A DNA stretch of 64,000 nucleotides from PALSA-612 sp963791225 (GTDB taxonomy: Bacteria; Actinomycetota; Thermoleophilia; Gaiellales; Gaiellaceae): the NCBI GenBank assembly GCA_963791225.1, contig CAWBRV010000005.1, positions 84,822 through 148,821 of the forward strand, written 5' to 3'. Under the pieces are notes generated by a model. It worked only from the letters and a program-made list of their open reading frames with translations, made no database searches and was not told the DNA's origin. Positions within the stretch are counted from its first letter, which is position 1. Each line of letters opens with the position of its first letter. Position numbers and translations under genes: made by a program. Shown one piece after another: positions 51,505 to 59,168 of the stretch.

Positions 51505-52494
51505 GTGGCGGGCGCCGCACCCGATCGGAACCTCGCGCTCGAACTCGTGCGCGTGACCGAAGCGGCCGCGATGGGCGCGGGCCGCTGGGTCGGGCGTGGC
51601 GAGAAGGAGTCTGCCGACCAGGCTGCCGTCGACGCGATGCGGCACATGCTGCAGACCGTCTCGATGGACGGCGTCGTCGTCATCGGCGAGGGGGAAAAGG
51701 ACGAGGCGCCGATGCTCTACAACGGCGAGCACGTCGGGAACGGGCAGGGGGTGGAGGTGGACGTCGCCGTCGACCCGCTCGAGGGCACGCGGCTGACCGC
51801 GCTCGGCATGCCGAACGCGATCGCCGTCATCGCCGTCGCCGAGCGCGGGACGATGTTCTTCCCGGGGGCCGCGGTCTACATGGACAAGATCGCCGTCGGG
51901 GCGGCCGCGGCGGACGCGATCGACATCGAGGCGTCGCCGGCCGAGAACGTCAGGCGCGTAGCCGAGGCAAAGGGCAAGAAGGTCGAGGACGTGGTGGTCG
52001 TCGTCCTCGATCGCGACCGGCACGAGGGCCTGATCGGGGAGCTGCGCGAGGTGGGGGCGAGCGTGCGCCTGATCACGGACGGCGACGTCGCACCGTCGAT
52101 CGCGGCCTCTCGCGCACAGAGCACCGTCGACCTGCTGATGGGCGTCGGCGGGACGCCGGAAGGCGTGATCTCCGCGGCCGCGATCAAGTGCCTCGGCGGG
52201 GCGATCCAGGGCAAGCTCTGGCCCCGCTCGGACGAGGAGCGGCAGGAGCTGACCGACGCCGGCTTCGACCTCGACCGCGTGCTGACGACCGACGACCTCG
52301 TGTCCGGCGAGGACGTGTTCGTGGCGGCGACGGGCGTGACGGACGGCGCCCTGCTCAGCGGTGTGCGGTACACGCCGGCCGGCGCCGTTACGGAGTCGAT
52401 CGTCATGCGCTCGCGCTCGGGCACGGTGCGCCGTATCGAGGCTTACCACGCGTTCGACAAGCTCCGCAGCCTGTCTGCCGAGCGGTACGGCTAG
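51505..52494 (+). CDS. glpX: Fructose-1,6-bisphosphatase, class II
   Basis: Hydrolyses fructose 1,6-bisphosphate to fructose 6-phosphate in gluconeogenesis. The 329 residues show the GlpX motifs: GRGEKESADQAAVDAMR, IGEGEKDEAPMLYNGE, VDPLEGTRLTA (metal site), and LITDGDVA. The usual VDPIDGT appears as VDPLEGT, keeping an acidic residue. Being near fba, it fits a gluconeogenic pair. Start GTG 51505. Confidence 0.94.
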   Translation: MAGAAPDRNLALELVRVTEAAAMGAGRWVGRGEKESADQAAVDAMRHMLQTVSMDGVVVIGEGEKDEAPMLYNGEHVGNGQGVEVDVAVDPLEGTRLTALGMPNAIAVIAVAERGTMFFPGAAVYMDKIAVGAAAADAIDIEASPAENVRRVAEAKGKKVEDVVVVVLDRDRHEGLIGELREVGASVRLITDGDVAPSIAASRAQSTVDLLMGVGGTPEGVISAAAIKCLGGAIQGKLWPRSDEERQELTDAGFDLDRVLTTDDLVSGEDVFVAATGVTDGALLSGVRYTPAGAVTESIVMRSRSGTVRRIEAYHAFDKLRSLSAERYG

Positions 52495-52501
52495 AAGACG
52501 T

Positions 52502-52507
52502 TAGGAT
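52502..52507 (+). promoter_or_regulatory. -10 hexamer of a leaderless promoter
   Basis: TAGGAT ends 6 bases before the GTG at 52514. Confidence 0.45.
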
Positions 52508-52513
52508 CGCCGG

Positions 52514-52735
52514 GTGGCCGATTCGTTCATCCGCCTGACCCTGCGCGACGGCGCGAACCACACCGTCGTCCTGCCGGGGAACACGACCGCGGAGGGGCTG
52601 CTCGAACTCCTCGCGAAGGGCCAGTCGTGGCCCGCGGGCGGCGACTGGGTCGAGGTCGAGGGCGGCGGCGCCGTCACGCGCCGGCTCGTGGCGACCGAGC
52701 AGATCGTCGCTGTCGAGCTGTTCGAGCGACCCTAG
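52514..52735 (+). CDS. Small hypothetical protein
   Basis: A 73-residue beta-rich protein (ADSFIRLTLRDGANHTVVLPGNTTAEGLLELLAKG ... VTRRLVATEQIVAVELF). The strand pattern could fit a small barrel; no family recognised. The TAGGAT hexamer supports the start. Its end overlaps the end of the MerB-like gene on the other strand by 4 bases. Confidence 0.6.
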   Translation: MADSFIRLTLRDGANHTVVLPGNTTAEGLLELLAKGQSWPAGGDWVEVEGGGAVTRRLVATEQIVAVELFERP

Positions 52736-53352
52736 CTCGCGGCCAGCTGCCAGAACTCGCCGGTCAGGCCGACCGAGTCGAGCAGCGCCTGCGACTGTTC
52801 GCGCGTGCGCGGCCGCCAGTCCGGGTCGAGGCGGTCGCCGTACCAGGCTCGCGCCAGCCGGTCGAGCTGCTCGATGGGCATGACGGCGCCCTCCGCGCAG
52901 CCCTCGTCCTCACACCAGCGCTCGAGCTCGTCTTCCGACCGGAAGAGCAGCATCGTCCGTCACGTGAACGCGATGTCGTCCCACCACAGGCGCGCCGGGA
53001 CGGCGACGTGGAAAAGCACGTCGTCGACGACGCGGCCGGTCGTGACTCGCAACGAGATGCCGTTGTTCCGCACCGTGGCCGTCTCCAGGCCGAGGGCGGC
53101 GACGATGCCGAGCGCATCCCAGGCGCAGTTGCCGAACCAGGCGCGGCCGCCCGCGTCCACGAGCGCGTTGCCGGTGGGCGCCGCCGCGAACGGATGCGCC
53201 ATGGAGATGCGCCCGCTCGCGGGGTCGAGCACGACGACGTGCTGCTCGGCGAGGGAGCGGAGCGTCTCGTCGTCGGTTGTGTCCGGCGGCGCACCTGTCT
53301 CGGCGAACGCCGCAAAGATCGCCTGGCGCAACTCGAGCTCAGCGCCGGTCAG
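52732..53352 (-). CDS. MerB-like (alkylmercury lyase family) protein with an in-frame UGA, candidate selenoprotein
   Basis: Read through TGA 52962-52960, the gene gives 206 residues of the alkylmercury-lyase family: an N-terminal winged helix (AIFAAFAETGAPP), AHPFAAAPT, GRAWFGNCAWDALG with Cys76 and Asp79 matching MerB Cys96 and Asp99, WWDDIAFT-UGA131, and the family tail RAWYGDRLDPDWRPRT. UGA falls where MerB has Cys159, the second C-Hg-cleaving cysteine. TGC to TGA is one base change. A hairpin follows at SECIS distance. The start is CTG 53352, overlapping the fba stop as CTGA, or TTG 53331; no ATG or GTG fits. If not Sec, this is a gene cut at a catalytic residue. Confidence 0.75.
52926..52951 (-). 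promoter_or_regulatory. Candidate bacterial SECIS hairpin
   Basis: Downstream of the UGA, TCTTCC and GGAAGA form a perfect 6-bp stem with apical loop GGTC; a 2x2 internal loop and a GCT/AGC stem extend it. The apical loop starts at base 20 after the UGA and has G at its first two positions, as expected for SelB-dependent recoding. Confidence 0.5.
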
Positions 53353-54374
53353 GCGGCCTCTTCCATCGCCGGCGTGTACGAGCCCGATCGGGCAGCGCCG
53401 TTCAGCCTGGCCCGGTGGTAGTACGCCTGCTGCCCGGCCTCGACGTTCTCCGGCTTGCCTCCCCACGCCTTGAGCGCAGGCGCCTGCAGGGCGCGTCCGT
53501 ACGAGAACGACAGCTGCCACGGGTGCGGGCCGAGCGCGTTCATGGCGCTGAGCCGCGCGGTCGCATCCTCGTCCGACTGGCCGCCGGAGAGGAAGACGAT
53601 GCCCGGCACCGCCGCCGGCACGTGCCGGTAGAAGCAGCGGAGCGTCTGCTCGACCACGTCGTCGTCGGGAGCCTGGTCGGACGCCTCGTAGCCGGACAGC
53701 ACCATGTTCGGCTTCAGGAGCATCTGCTCGAAGTGGACACGCTGGTCGCGGAGCTCGGTGAAGACGGCGTGCAGCGTGCGAGCGGTGACGTCGAAGCTGC
53801 GCTCGATCGAATGGTCGCCGTCCATCAGCACCTCGGGCTCGATGATCGGCACGAGTCCCGCCTCCTGCGCGAGCGCGCCGTAGCGTGCGAGGGCGTGCGC
53901 GTTCGCCCACAGGCAGTACTCGCTCGGGATGCCGGGGCCGATCGTGATCACCGCGCGCCACTTCGCGAACCGCGCTCCGAGCTCGTAGTACTCGGCAAGC
54001 CGTTCGCGGAGACCGTCGAGCCCTTCCGTGACTTTCTCGCCGGGCGCGTTGGCGAGGTCCTTCGCGCCCAGGTCGACCTTGATCCCGGGGACGACGCCCT
54101 TGCTCTCGAGCAGCTTCGGAAACGGCGTGCCGTCGGAGTCGGACTGGCGGATCGTCTCGTCGTAGAGGATCACGCCGCTGATGAAGTCCTCGGCGGCCTC
54201 GGTCGTGAACAGCAGGTCACGGTAGGCGCGGCGGGTCTCCTCGGTCGACTCGACCCCGATCGAGTCGAACCGCTTCTTGATCGTGCCGCTCGACTCGTCG
54301 GCGGCGAGAATCCCTTTGCCGGGCGCGACGAGCGCCTGCGCGATCTCCTCGAGTGACGTCGTCTGGATGGCCAT
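53349..54374 (-). CDS. fba: Fructose-bisphosphate aldolase, class I
   Basis: Cleaves fructose 1,6-bisphosphate by a Schiff base. The 341 residues show the eukaryotic-type class I fold: GKGILAADESSGTIKKRF near the start, KWRAVITIG, VPIIEPEVLMDGDHSIER, LLKPNMVLSG with the Schiff-base Lys, and IVFLSGGQSDEDATARL. GAGGAGGAG precedes ATG 54374. The stop overlaps the MerB-like gene start, so both are likely on one transcript. Confidence 0.95.
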   Translation of the reverse strand: MAIQTTSLEEIAQALVAPGKGILAADESSGTIKKRFDSIGVESTEETRRAYRDLLFTTEAAEDFISGVILYDETIRQSDSDGTPFPKLLESKGVVPGIKVDLGAKDLANAPGEKVTEGLDGLRERLAEYYELGARFAKWRAVITIGPGIPSEYCLWANAHALARYGALAQEAGLVPIIEPEVLMDGDHSIERSFDVTARTLHAVFTELRDQRVHFEQMLLKPNMVLSGYEASDQAPDDDVVEQTLRCFYRHVPAAVPGIVFLSGGQSDEDATARLSAMNALGPHPWQLSFSYGRALQAPALKAWGGKPENVEAGQQAYYHRARLNGAARSGSYTPAMEEAA

Positions 54375-54579
54375 CTCTCCTCCTCGGCTTGCGGTTCCTG
54401 GCTCCATTATCCCTCGGCATGGCCGTGCGTCGCCGGGCACAGGTCCTCGCGCCGGACGGCCGCCCGGCGCGAGGGGAGCGAGGCGAGGAGGGGAGGGCTG
54501 GTCGCCGTCGCTTGAGGCTCAAAGCGTGCCGGAAAGCGTGTGACCCGTCTGTGACACTTGGGTAACCTTTCTCCCCCGC

Positions 54580-54652
54580 GCGGACGTAGCTCAGTTGGTA
54601 GAGCGACGGCTTCCCAAGCCGTAGGTCGCGGGTTCGACCCCCGTCGTCCGCT
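54580..54652 (+). tRNA. tRNA-Gly (CCC)
   Basis: Complete cloverleaf: acceptor GCGGACG/CGTCCGC, D arm GCTC...GAGC, anticodon stem ACGGC/GCCGT with loop TTCCCAA (anticodon CCC), T arm GCGGG-TTCGACC-CCCGT, discriminator T. The 3' CCA is not encoded. Confidence 0.97.
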
Positions 54653-54687
54653 CTCCCAGAAGGCCCGCGCCTACGTCGGGCCGATCG

Positions 54688-55278
54688 TCACTGAGGCGAG
54701 GCGGCCACCTCTCGCTGAGGCGTGGTGCCGATCGGTGCCGTGACGGGCCAGGCGAGGGTCATCACGCTCGGCACCTTGGCCAGCAGTGTGGCCACCGCAT
54801 CGAGCATCGGATACGGGAACAGGAACAGGCTCCAGGTGAGAATCACCCAGCCCAGGCCGAGCCACCAGCCGACGAACACGAACCAGACGACACGCACCGG
54901 CATCGAGACCGGCCGGCCGCGACGTTCGAGCACCGCCGGCGGCGAGTAGCGCCAGATCCGGTGGAGCAGCGACGGCTTGTCCGGGCTCTCGCCGACCTCT
55001 GCCTCTTTCGCCTCCTTGGCCGCCTTGCGCTCGGCGAGCTTGTCCTGACCCGGCGGCTCCTGCCCGAGCGTCGCGAGCCAGATCCCGAACCGGTAGATCC
55101 GCCTCGCAATGGGCGCACCGATCAACGTCACGTTCACGATGTACCCCAGGATGAAGACGATCAGCGGGAGAATCGTGCCGAGGGACATGAACCAGCCGTA
55201 GCCCGCCCAGCTCTCCCCTTTGCGGGCGGCTCCGCGCGCCCGCTCGCGCCTCGACCCTGTCTTCTCCTCGTCGGCCAT
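54688..55278 (-). CDS. Multi-helix membrane protein, YccF-like
   Basis: A 196-residue protein: charged N terminus, two helices (about 27-50 and 52-68), a charged linker, then VVWFVFVGWWLGLGWVILTWSLFLFPYPMLDA with two more helices, which resembles the YccF domain. AAAGGA lies 6 bases before ATG 55278. Role unknown. Confidence 0.6.
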   Translation of the reverse strand: MADEEKTGSRRERARGAARKGESWAGYGWFMSLGTILPLIVFILGYIVNVTLIGAPIARRIYRFGIWLATLGQEPPGQDKLAERKAAKEAKEAEVGESPDKPSLLHRIWRYSPPAVLERRGRPVSMPVRVVWFVFVGWWLGLGWVILTWSLFLFPYPMLDAVATLLAKVPSVMTLAWPVTAPIGTTPQREVAASPQ

Positions 55279-55524
55279 GCCAGTCCTTTCAGCCTCGAGA
55301 GCGCAGCCTTCCATACCGGCCCGGGCTTCGGCAAGGCTCGCCTTGAGTTCCCCGGCACTCGTGCCGTCGACCCTGCGCGACCGATTGGGTCGACCCATCG
55401 GCTTCGCCGAAGCCACTCCCGAGCCGGTGCCCGGCGACTCGCCTGCTCGAGTAGAGCTCGAGCCCGACCACCTCGAGGGTCAAGAGCTAGGCTCCGGGCG
55501 ACGTCAACTCCAAGGAGGAACGGC

Positions 55525-55812
55525 ATGTCCGAGTACGCACGCATGGTCACGTTCGACGCCACCGGGGACGGGATCGACGCGCTCGTGAACGAGATCAACG
55601 CAGCCGACGGGCCGCCGCCCGGGATCGAGTCCACCCGGATCATCGTCCTCGCGAATCGAGCCGCCGGGAAGTGCGCGGTCGCGGTGCGGTTCCCCTCGGA
55701 GGAGGCCATGAAGGCCGGCGGCGCCGTGCTCGGTGCCATGAATCCGCCCGAAGGCCTGACGCGTGTCTCGGTCGACGAGTGGGAGGTCGTGCTCGAGCGG
55801 TCAGCGCCGTAA
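55525..55812 (+). CDS. Small ABM-like protein, chromosomal copy
   Basis: A 95-residue paralogue of the island protein at 41239: EYARMVTFDATGDGIDALVNEINAADGPPPGIESTRIIVLANRAAGKCAVAVRFPSEEAM. AAGGAGG precedes the ATG. Ferredoxin-like fold expected. Finding one copy in the core and one in the island suggests the island copy was acquired or duplicated. Confidence 0.65.
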   Translation: MSEYARMVTFDATGDGIDALVNEINAADGPPPGIESTRIIVLANRAAGKCAVAVRFPSEEAMKAGGAVLGAMNPPEGLTRVSVDEWEVVLERSAP

Positions 55813-55893
55813 TCACTCGAACGGGGGACGACAGAGCGCCAAATCCGTCCCATGCTCAGAGTGTTGCGCTCCACGCACTTCCCACACTCCCTT

Positions 55894-55940
55894 CCCCGGG
55901 CGACGAGAGCCGTCGCGCTCACGGCGCTCTCCGCCCGGGG
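55894..55940. terminator. Long GC-rich stem-loop
   Basis: CCCCGGGCG (55894-55902) pairs with 55932-55940, and an inner GAGAGCCG/CGGCGCTCTC stem with a bulge extends it. It lies between the ABM-like gene and a convergent small gene. Confidence 0.55.
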
Positions 55941-55988
55941 TAAGACTCCGCGGAGCTGACGACAAGCCGGGCTCGGCCCGGACGTGCC

Positions 55989-56183
55989 TCAGTCGCCCCA
56001 GTTGAACGTGGGCTCGCCGACCCAGAGGTGTTCGGGCGGATGCTCGGCCTCCGCGAACCACGTCTGCGGGAAGCTCTCGCTCGGCGAGTGGCTCTGAGGG
56101 CGGGCCAGCTCGGCGAGGAAGATCGCGACGGCACCGCCCGCCACGAACGGCAACGCGGCGCGGATCAGTGTTTGCAGCGGCAT
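55989..56183 (-). CDS. Small membrane protein
   Basis: From ATG 56183, 64 residues: one membrane helix (about 7-25, RAALPFVAGGAVAIFLAEL) and a polar, tryptophan-containing tail (FPQTWFAEAEHPPEHLWVGEPTFNWGD). No family recognised; a longer start at 56237 is possible. Confidence 0.45.
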   Translation of the reverse strand: MPLQTLIRAALPFVAGGAVAIFLAELARPQSHSPSESFPQTWFAEAEHPPEHLWVGEPTFNWGD

Positions 56184-56238
56184 GCGAGCTGTTTCGGCGC
56201 CGACCGGCGCCGGCTTGAGCGCCGTTGCTCCCTCCAAC

Positions 56239-56658
56239 CTAGGAGGGCGGGCGACGCTCGGGGAAGCGGGGGAGACCGTCGTCAGGAATCGGCTCCCACG
56301 GCACGGCGTAGGTCACGAACTGGCGGTACGACGGTCTGATCCCGGGGTCGGCGTCGAACGCGCCGAGGCGGACGCTGACGACGTCGGGATTCTGCGGATC
56401 CCGGCTCCAGAGCGCGGAGCCGCACGCGGAGCAGTAGTCCTTGGCGAAGCCGTCCACGGGGACGTAGGAGCGCACGAGCTCCTCGCCGGCCTCGATCCGG
56501 AGCGAGCCGGGCGCGAGGCGGGCGGAGACGGAGGCTGCGGTCCCGGTGCGGCGCTGGCAGCGGTTGCAGTGGCAGTAGCTCGCCGAGACGGGCGGCTCCG
56601 TCACTTCGAAGCGGACGCCGCCGCACAGGCAGCCACCGGTCAGCGGCAGGTCGGACAC
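56239..56658 (-). CDS. GFA/CENP-V-type zinc enzyme family protein
   Basis: A 139-residue protein with the full set of GFA cysteines: GGCLCGGVRF, CHCNRCQRRTG and YCSACGSALW. The family binds two zinc ions; named for glutathione-dependent formaldehyde activation, but most members act on other small molecules. A TAGGCT hexamer 6 bases before the GTG supports a leaderless start. Confidence 0.87.
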   Translation of the reverse strand: MSDLPLTGGCLCGGVRFEVTEPPVSASYCHCNRCQRRTGTAASVSARLAPGSLRIEAGEELVRSYVPVDGFAKDYCSACGSALWSRDPQNPDVVSVRLGAFDADPGIRPSYRQFVTYAVPWEPIPDDGLPRFPERRPPS

Positions 56659-56664
56659 GGCGCC

Positions 56665-56670
56665 AGCCTA
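56665..56670 (-). promoter_or_regulatory. -10 hexamer of the GFA gene
   Basis: TAGGCT, 6 bases before GTG 56658. Confidence 0.45.
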
Positions 56671-56694
56671 TCTGTGGCTCGGGCTCGGGTCCCG

Positions 56695-57270
56695 TCAGGC
56701 GGCGTGCTGCTGGGACTCGTCCATGTCGTCGAGCTGGTGCCTGTAGACGGCATGGTCGAGGAAGCCGACGAAGCCCGGGTGCGCGGTCACGACGTGGTTC
56801 GCGAAGTGGTTCAGGATCCCCTGGCTCTCCTCTTCGGCCTGCGCCTCGTCGAGATCGTGGTCGAACGTCGCGCGGATCCGGGCGATCTTCGCGAGCTCGT
56901 CGGCCGAGGGGGGAGCAGCGTCCCTGTGCTGCGGGAACTCGTCCAGCTCGCCCGGGTCGAACCAGATGAACTGATCCTCTCGGCAGACGTCGAGCGTCTC
57001 CTCCGGCGAGCCGGGGCCGCCGACCGCGACGGTCACGCCGACCATCGGCTGCGAGCACATCGGACAGACGTGCGTCCCGGGAGCCGCGGACTCGGAGGCC
57101 TTCCAGATCGCGTGGATCTCGTCGTCCTCGAGCCGCTCGTACGCCTCGCTCAGCGTGAAGCCGATGCCGTGCCCGGCGGGGCACGACCAGGCGTCCAGCT
57201 TGCCGCTCGGGCCGAGCTTCAGCTCGACACCGCACTGCGGGCACTTCGGAGCAGGGAGCTCGTGGCTCAC
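56695..57270 (-). CDS. zf-TFIIB-type zinc-ribbon protein
   Basis: A 191-residue protein with CPQC (about 10-13) and CPAG, then CPMC (about 68-71) with a later Cys, the TFIIB-type ribbon arrangement. The remainder is acidic and helical. Start GTG 57270 gives SHELPAPKCPQCG at the N terminus. No partner is evident; it lies between GFA and a secreted propeller gene. Confidence 0.7.
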   Translation of the reverse strand: MSHELPAPKCPQCGVELKLGPSGKLDAWSCPAGHGIGFTLSEAYERLEDDEIHAIWKASESAAPGTHVCPMCSQPMVGVTVAVGGPGSPEETLDVCREDQFIWFDPGELDEFPQHRDAAPPSADELAKIARIRATFDHDLDEAQAEEESQGILNHFANHVVTAHPGFVGFLDHAVYRHQLDDMDESQQHAA

Positions 57271-57316
57271 GGGAGATTCATCGGCGACGCGACGGGGGAG
57301 CTTGAGCGCGTTCCAG

Positions 57317-58204
57317 CTACTTCCCGGCGACGCGCGAAACCGACGCGCCCGCCGAGTTCGCCACCCACGCCGAGCCCGCTCCGAAGGCGATCCCGCGCGG
57401 TGCAACGCCCGTGAGGACCCGTCCGGTCACGCGTCCTGTCTTCGCGTCGACGCGGATGACAGCGCCGTTCAGGTTCCCGGCCACCCATACCGACCGCCCG
57501 TCGGTGGCGAGCCCCTCGGCGCCGTCCGCGAGCGCGACGCGCCTGATGACCTTGCCGGAGCGCACGCCCAGCGCCTGCAGGGACTGGCCGAGGTAGCTCC
57601 CGACCCAGACCGCGTTGCCAATGCCCACGATCCCCTGCGGGCCCGGATCGACCGCGATCTTCTCGACGACCCTGTTCGTACGCGGGTCGATACGGTCGAC
57701 GGAGGCGCCGTAGTAGCTCGTTACCCAGACGGAGCCGCCGGCGACCGCGAGGTAGCGGGGCTCCGGGCCGACACGGACGAGCGCGACCTGCCGGTTGGAC
57801 GCGGGATCGATGCGCGACACGCTGCCCGACTTGTTCGAGACCCACAGCTGCCCGTAGCCGAAGGCCATGCCCTCCGGGCCCGTGGCCGTGACGCGGATTC
57901 GCGCGAGCACGCGGCCGGAGGACGGATCGACCCGGGCGATGGTGTTCTCGGACCAGTTCGCGACCCAGACCGAGCCCGCCCCGTAGGCGACGCCGATCGG
58001 GCCGCGCCCGGTCTTGATCCGCGCGACGATCCTGTTCGTCCTCGGATCGATGCGGACGACGCCGTTGTATTCGAAGCTCGTGGCCCAGACGGCCCCGCCG
58101 CCGTAGGCGACACCGATCGGCTGCGTGGGCGTCGGGATGGTGGCGGCAACGCGGAGCGGAGCGGCGGCGGCGAGGCCCGCCAGCACGGCGACGAGAGCCC
58201 GCAT
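57317..58204 (-). CDS. Secreted YVTN/Vgb-type beta-propeller protein
   Basis: After a signal peptide (RALVAVLAGLAAAAPLRVAA), about six repeats of 42 residues with the motif GPxGVAYGxGSVWVAN...IDPxTNRV build a propeller, as in virginiamycin B lyase relatives. The repeats are the same kind as in the middle of the chimera at 14052, so the two share a domain source. No lyase active site is evident; binding is the likely role. Confidence 0.8.
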   Translation of the reverse strand: MRALVAVLAGLAAAAPLRVAATIPTPTQPIGVAYGGGAVWATSFEYNGVVRIDPRTNRIVARIKTGRGPIGVAYGAGSVWVANWSENTIARVDPSSGRVLARIRVTATGPEGMAFGYGQLWVSNKSGSVSRIDPASNRQVALVRVGPEPRYLAVAGGSVWVTSYYGASVDRIDPRTNRVVEKIAVDPGPQGIVGIGNAVWVGSYLGQSLQALGVRSGKVIRRVALADGAEGLATDGRSVWVAGNLNGAVIRVDAKTGRVTGRVLTGVAPRGIAFGAGSAWVANSAGASVSRVAGK

Positions 58205-58233
58205 GTCTGTTTCGACGCCTGGGGCCCGAGCCT

Positions 58234-58458
58234 GTTAGCCGCAAAGAAAAACACCGAGCCGGGTGCGCTTTCGTCCACCGCCCCCACAGACTTTCCGCGA
58301 TGGCCCTTGCGGGTTACGCGTACGGCCCACAGGAACGGCTTCGATCTACTCGCGTCCCGTGCTCGGTGCAAGAGCGACACTACGAGAGGTGGCCCCCGGG
58401 ATCAAGTGGCCCGCGAGGCCAATGTCCGCAACGAGCGGAGTTTTTCTTTTTGGCCGAC
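58234..58458. repeat. Imperfect inverted repeat flanking a gene-free stretch
   Basis: The first 23 bases and the reverse complement of the last 23 agree at 18 positions and share AAAGAAAAAC; a second paired block (GATGGCCCTTGCGGG with CATTGGCCTCGCGGG) lies inside. The gap between the propeller and nitroreductase genes thus holds a hairpin-like unit, MITE-like or a structured RNA. Confidence 0.4.
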
Positions 58459-58476
58459 CCGCGGCGGCCCAGTGAG

Positions 58477-58986
58477 TTAGTCGAGGAACGTCAGGTAGCT
58501 CTCGACGGGATCGCGGTCGCGGCCGTCGGGCTCCGTGAGCGGCCGGCCGAGGTGGATCAGGCCGAGCACGCGCTCGCCGTCCGAGACGCCTACGGCCGCG
58601 CGGCCGCTGCGCGTGCGCAGGACTGCCGGCGTGCGCCAGTACGAGGCGAGCCCTCGAGCGTGCGCGGCGAGCAGCACGGCGTAGATCGCCGCGGCGGTCG
58701 CGCACACGTCTTCCTCGTCCTGCTCCTGTGCACCGGTCAGGCGAACCGCCGCGACGACGAGGGTCGGCGCGCGGTCGAGCTTGGGCGCCTCGACGGGGCC
58801 GGCGGCCTCCTTCAGCCGCGCGAGAGCGGCCGAGCCGAGTACGCGGAAGCGCCACGGCTGCGTGAGCCGATGGTTGGGTGCGAACCGGGCGAGGCCGAAC
58901 AGCTCCTCGAGCGTCTCGCGCGGAACGGGCTCGGCATCGAACGACTTGTGCGTCCTGCGGCCGCGGATGGCGTCGGCGACGTCCAC
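58477..58986 (-). CDS. Nitroreductase-family FMN oxidoreductase
   Basis: A 169-residue flavoprotein with IRGRRTHKSF near the start, RFAPNHRLTQPWRF (FMN-binding), and GLIHLGRP near the C terminus. It resembles small nitroreductases that use NAD(P)H; a TAGGAC sequence lies upstream but too far to be the leaderless type. Substrate unknown. Confidence 0.85.
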   Translation of the reverse strand: MDVADAIRGRRTHKSFDAEPVPRETLEELFGLARFAPNHRLTQPWRFRVLGSAALARLKEAAGPVEAPKLDRAPTLVVAAVRLTGAQEQDEEDVCATAAAIYAVLLAAHARGLASYWRTPAVLRTRSGRAAVGVSDGERVLGLIHLGRPLTEPDGRDRDPVESYLTFLD

Positions 58987-59063
58987 GGGCTCATCTTGCC
59001 GGGCGGCGGCTCTGCGCGGGGCGGGGATCTGTCCTAGCTACCGGTGTAGCCGTCGTCAAGTTC

Positions 59064-59083
59064 TCTCCCTGCTTGGAGGGAGA
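59064..59083. terminator. Short stem-loop
   Basis: TCTCCCT pairs with AGGGAGA around a six-base loop, between the nitroreductase and IPT-domain genes. Confidence 0.35.
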
Positions 59084-59120
59084 TCGTCACTCGTTCGGGG
59101 AAGTCTCGCCGCCGAACGAG

Positions 59121-59146
59121 AAGGGGCCCCTGAGAAGGGGCCCCTT
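59121..59146 (-). terminator. Perfect stem-loop after the IPT-domain gene
   Basis: AAGGGGCCCCT and AGGGGCCCCTT pair over 11 bp with a four-base loop, 22 bases after the stop at 59169. No T-run on the minus strand. Confidence 0.65.
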
Positions 59147-59168
59147 CGGACTCGAAGACCGGCTCAGC

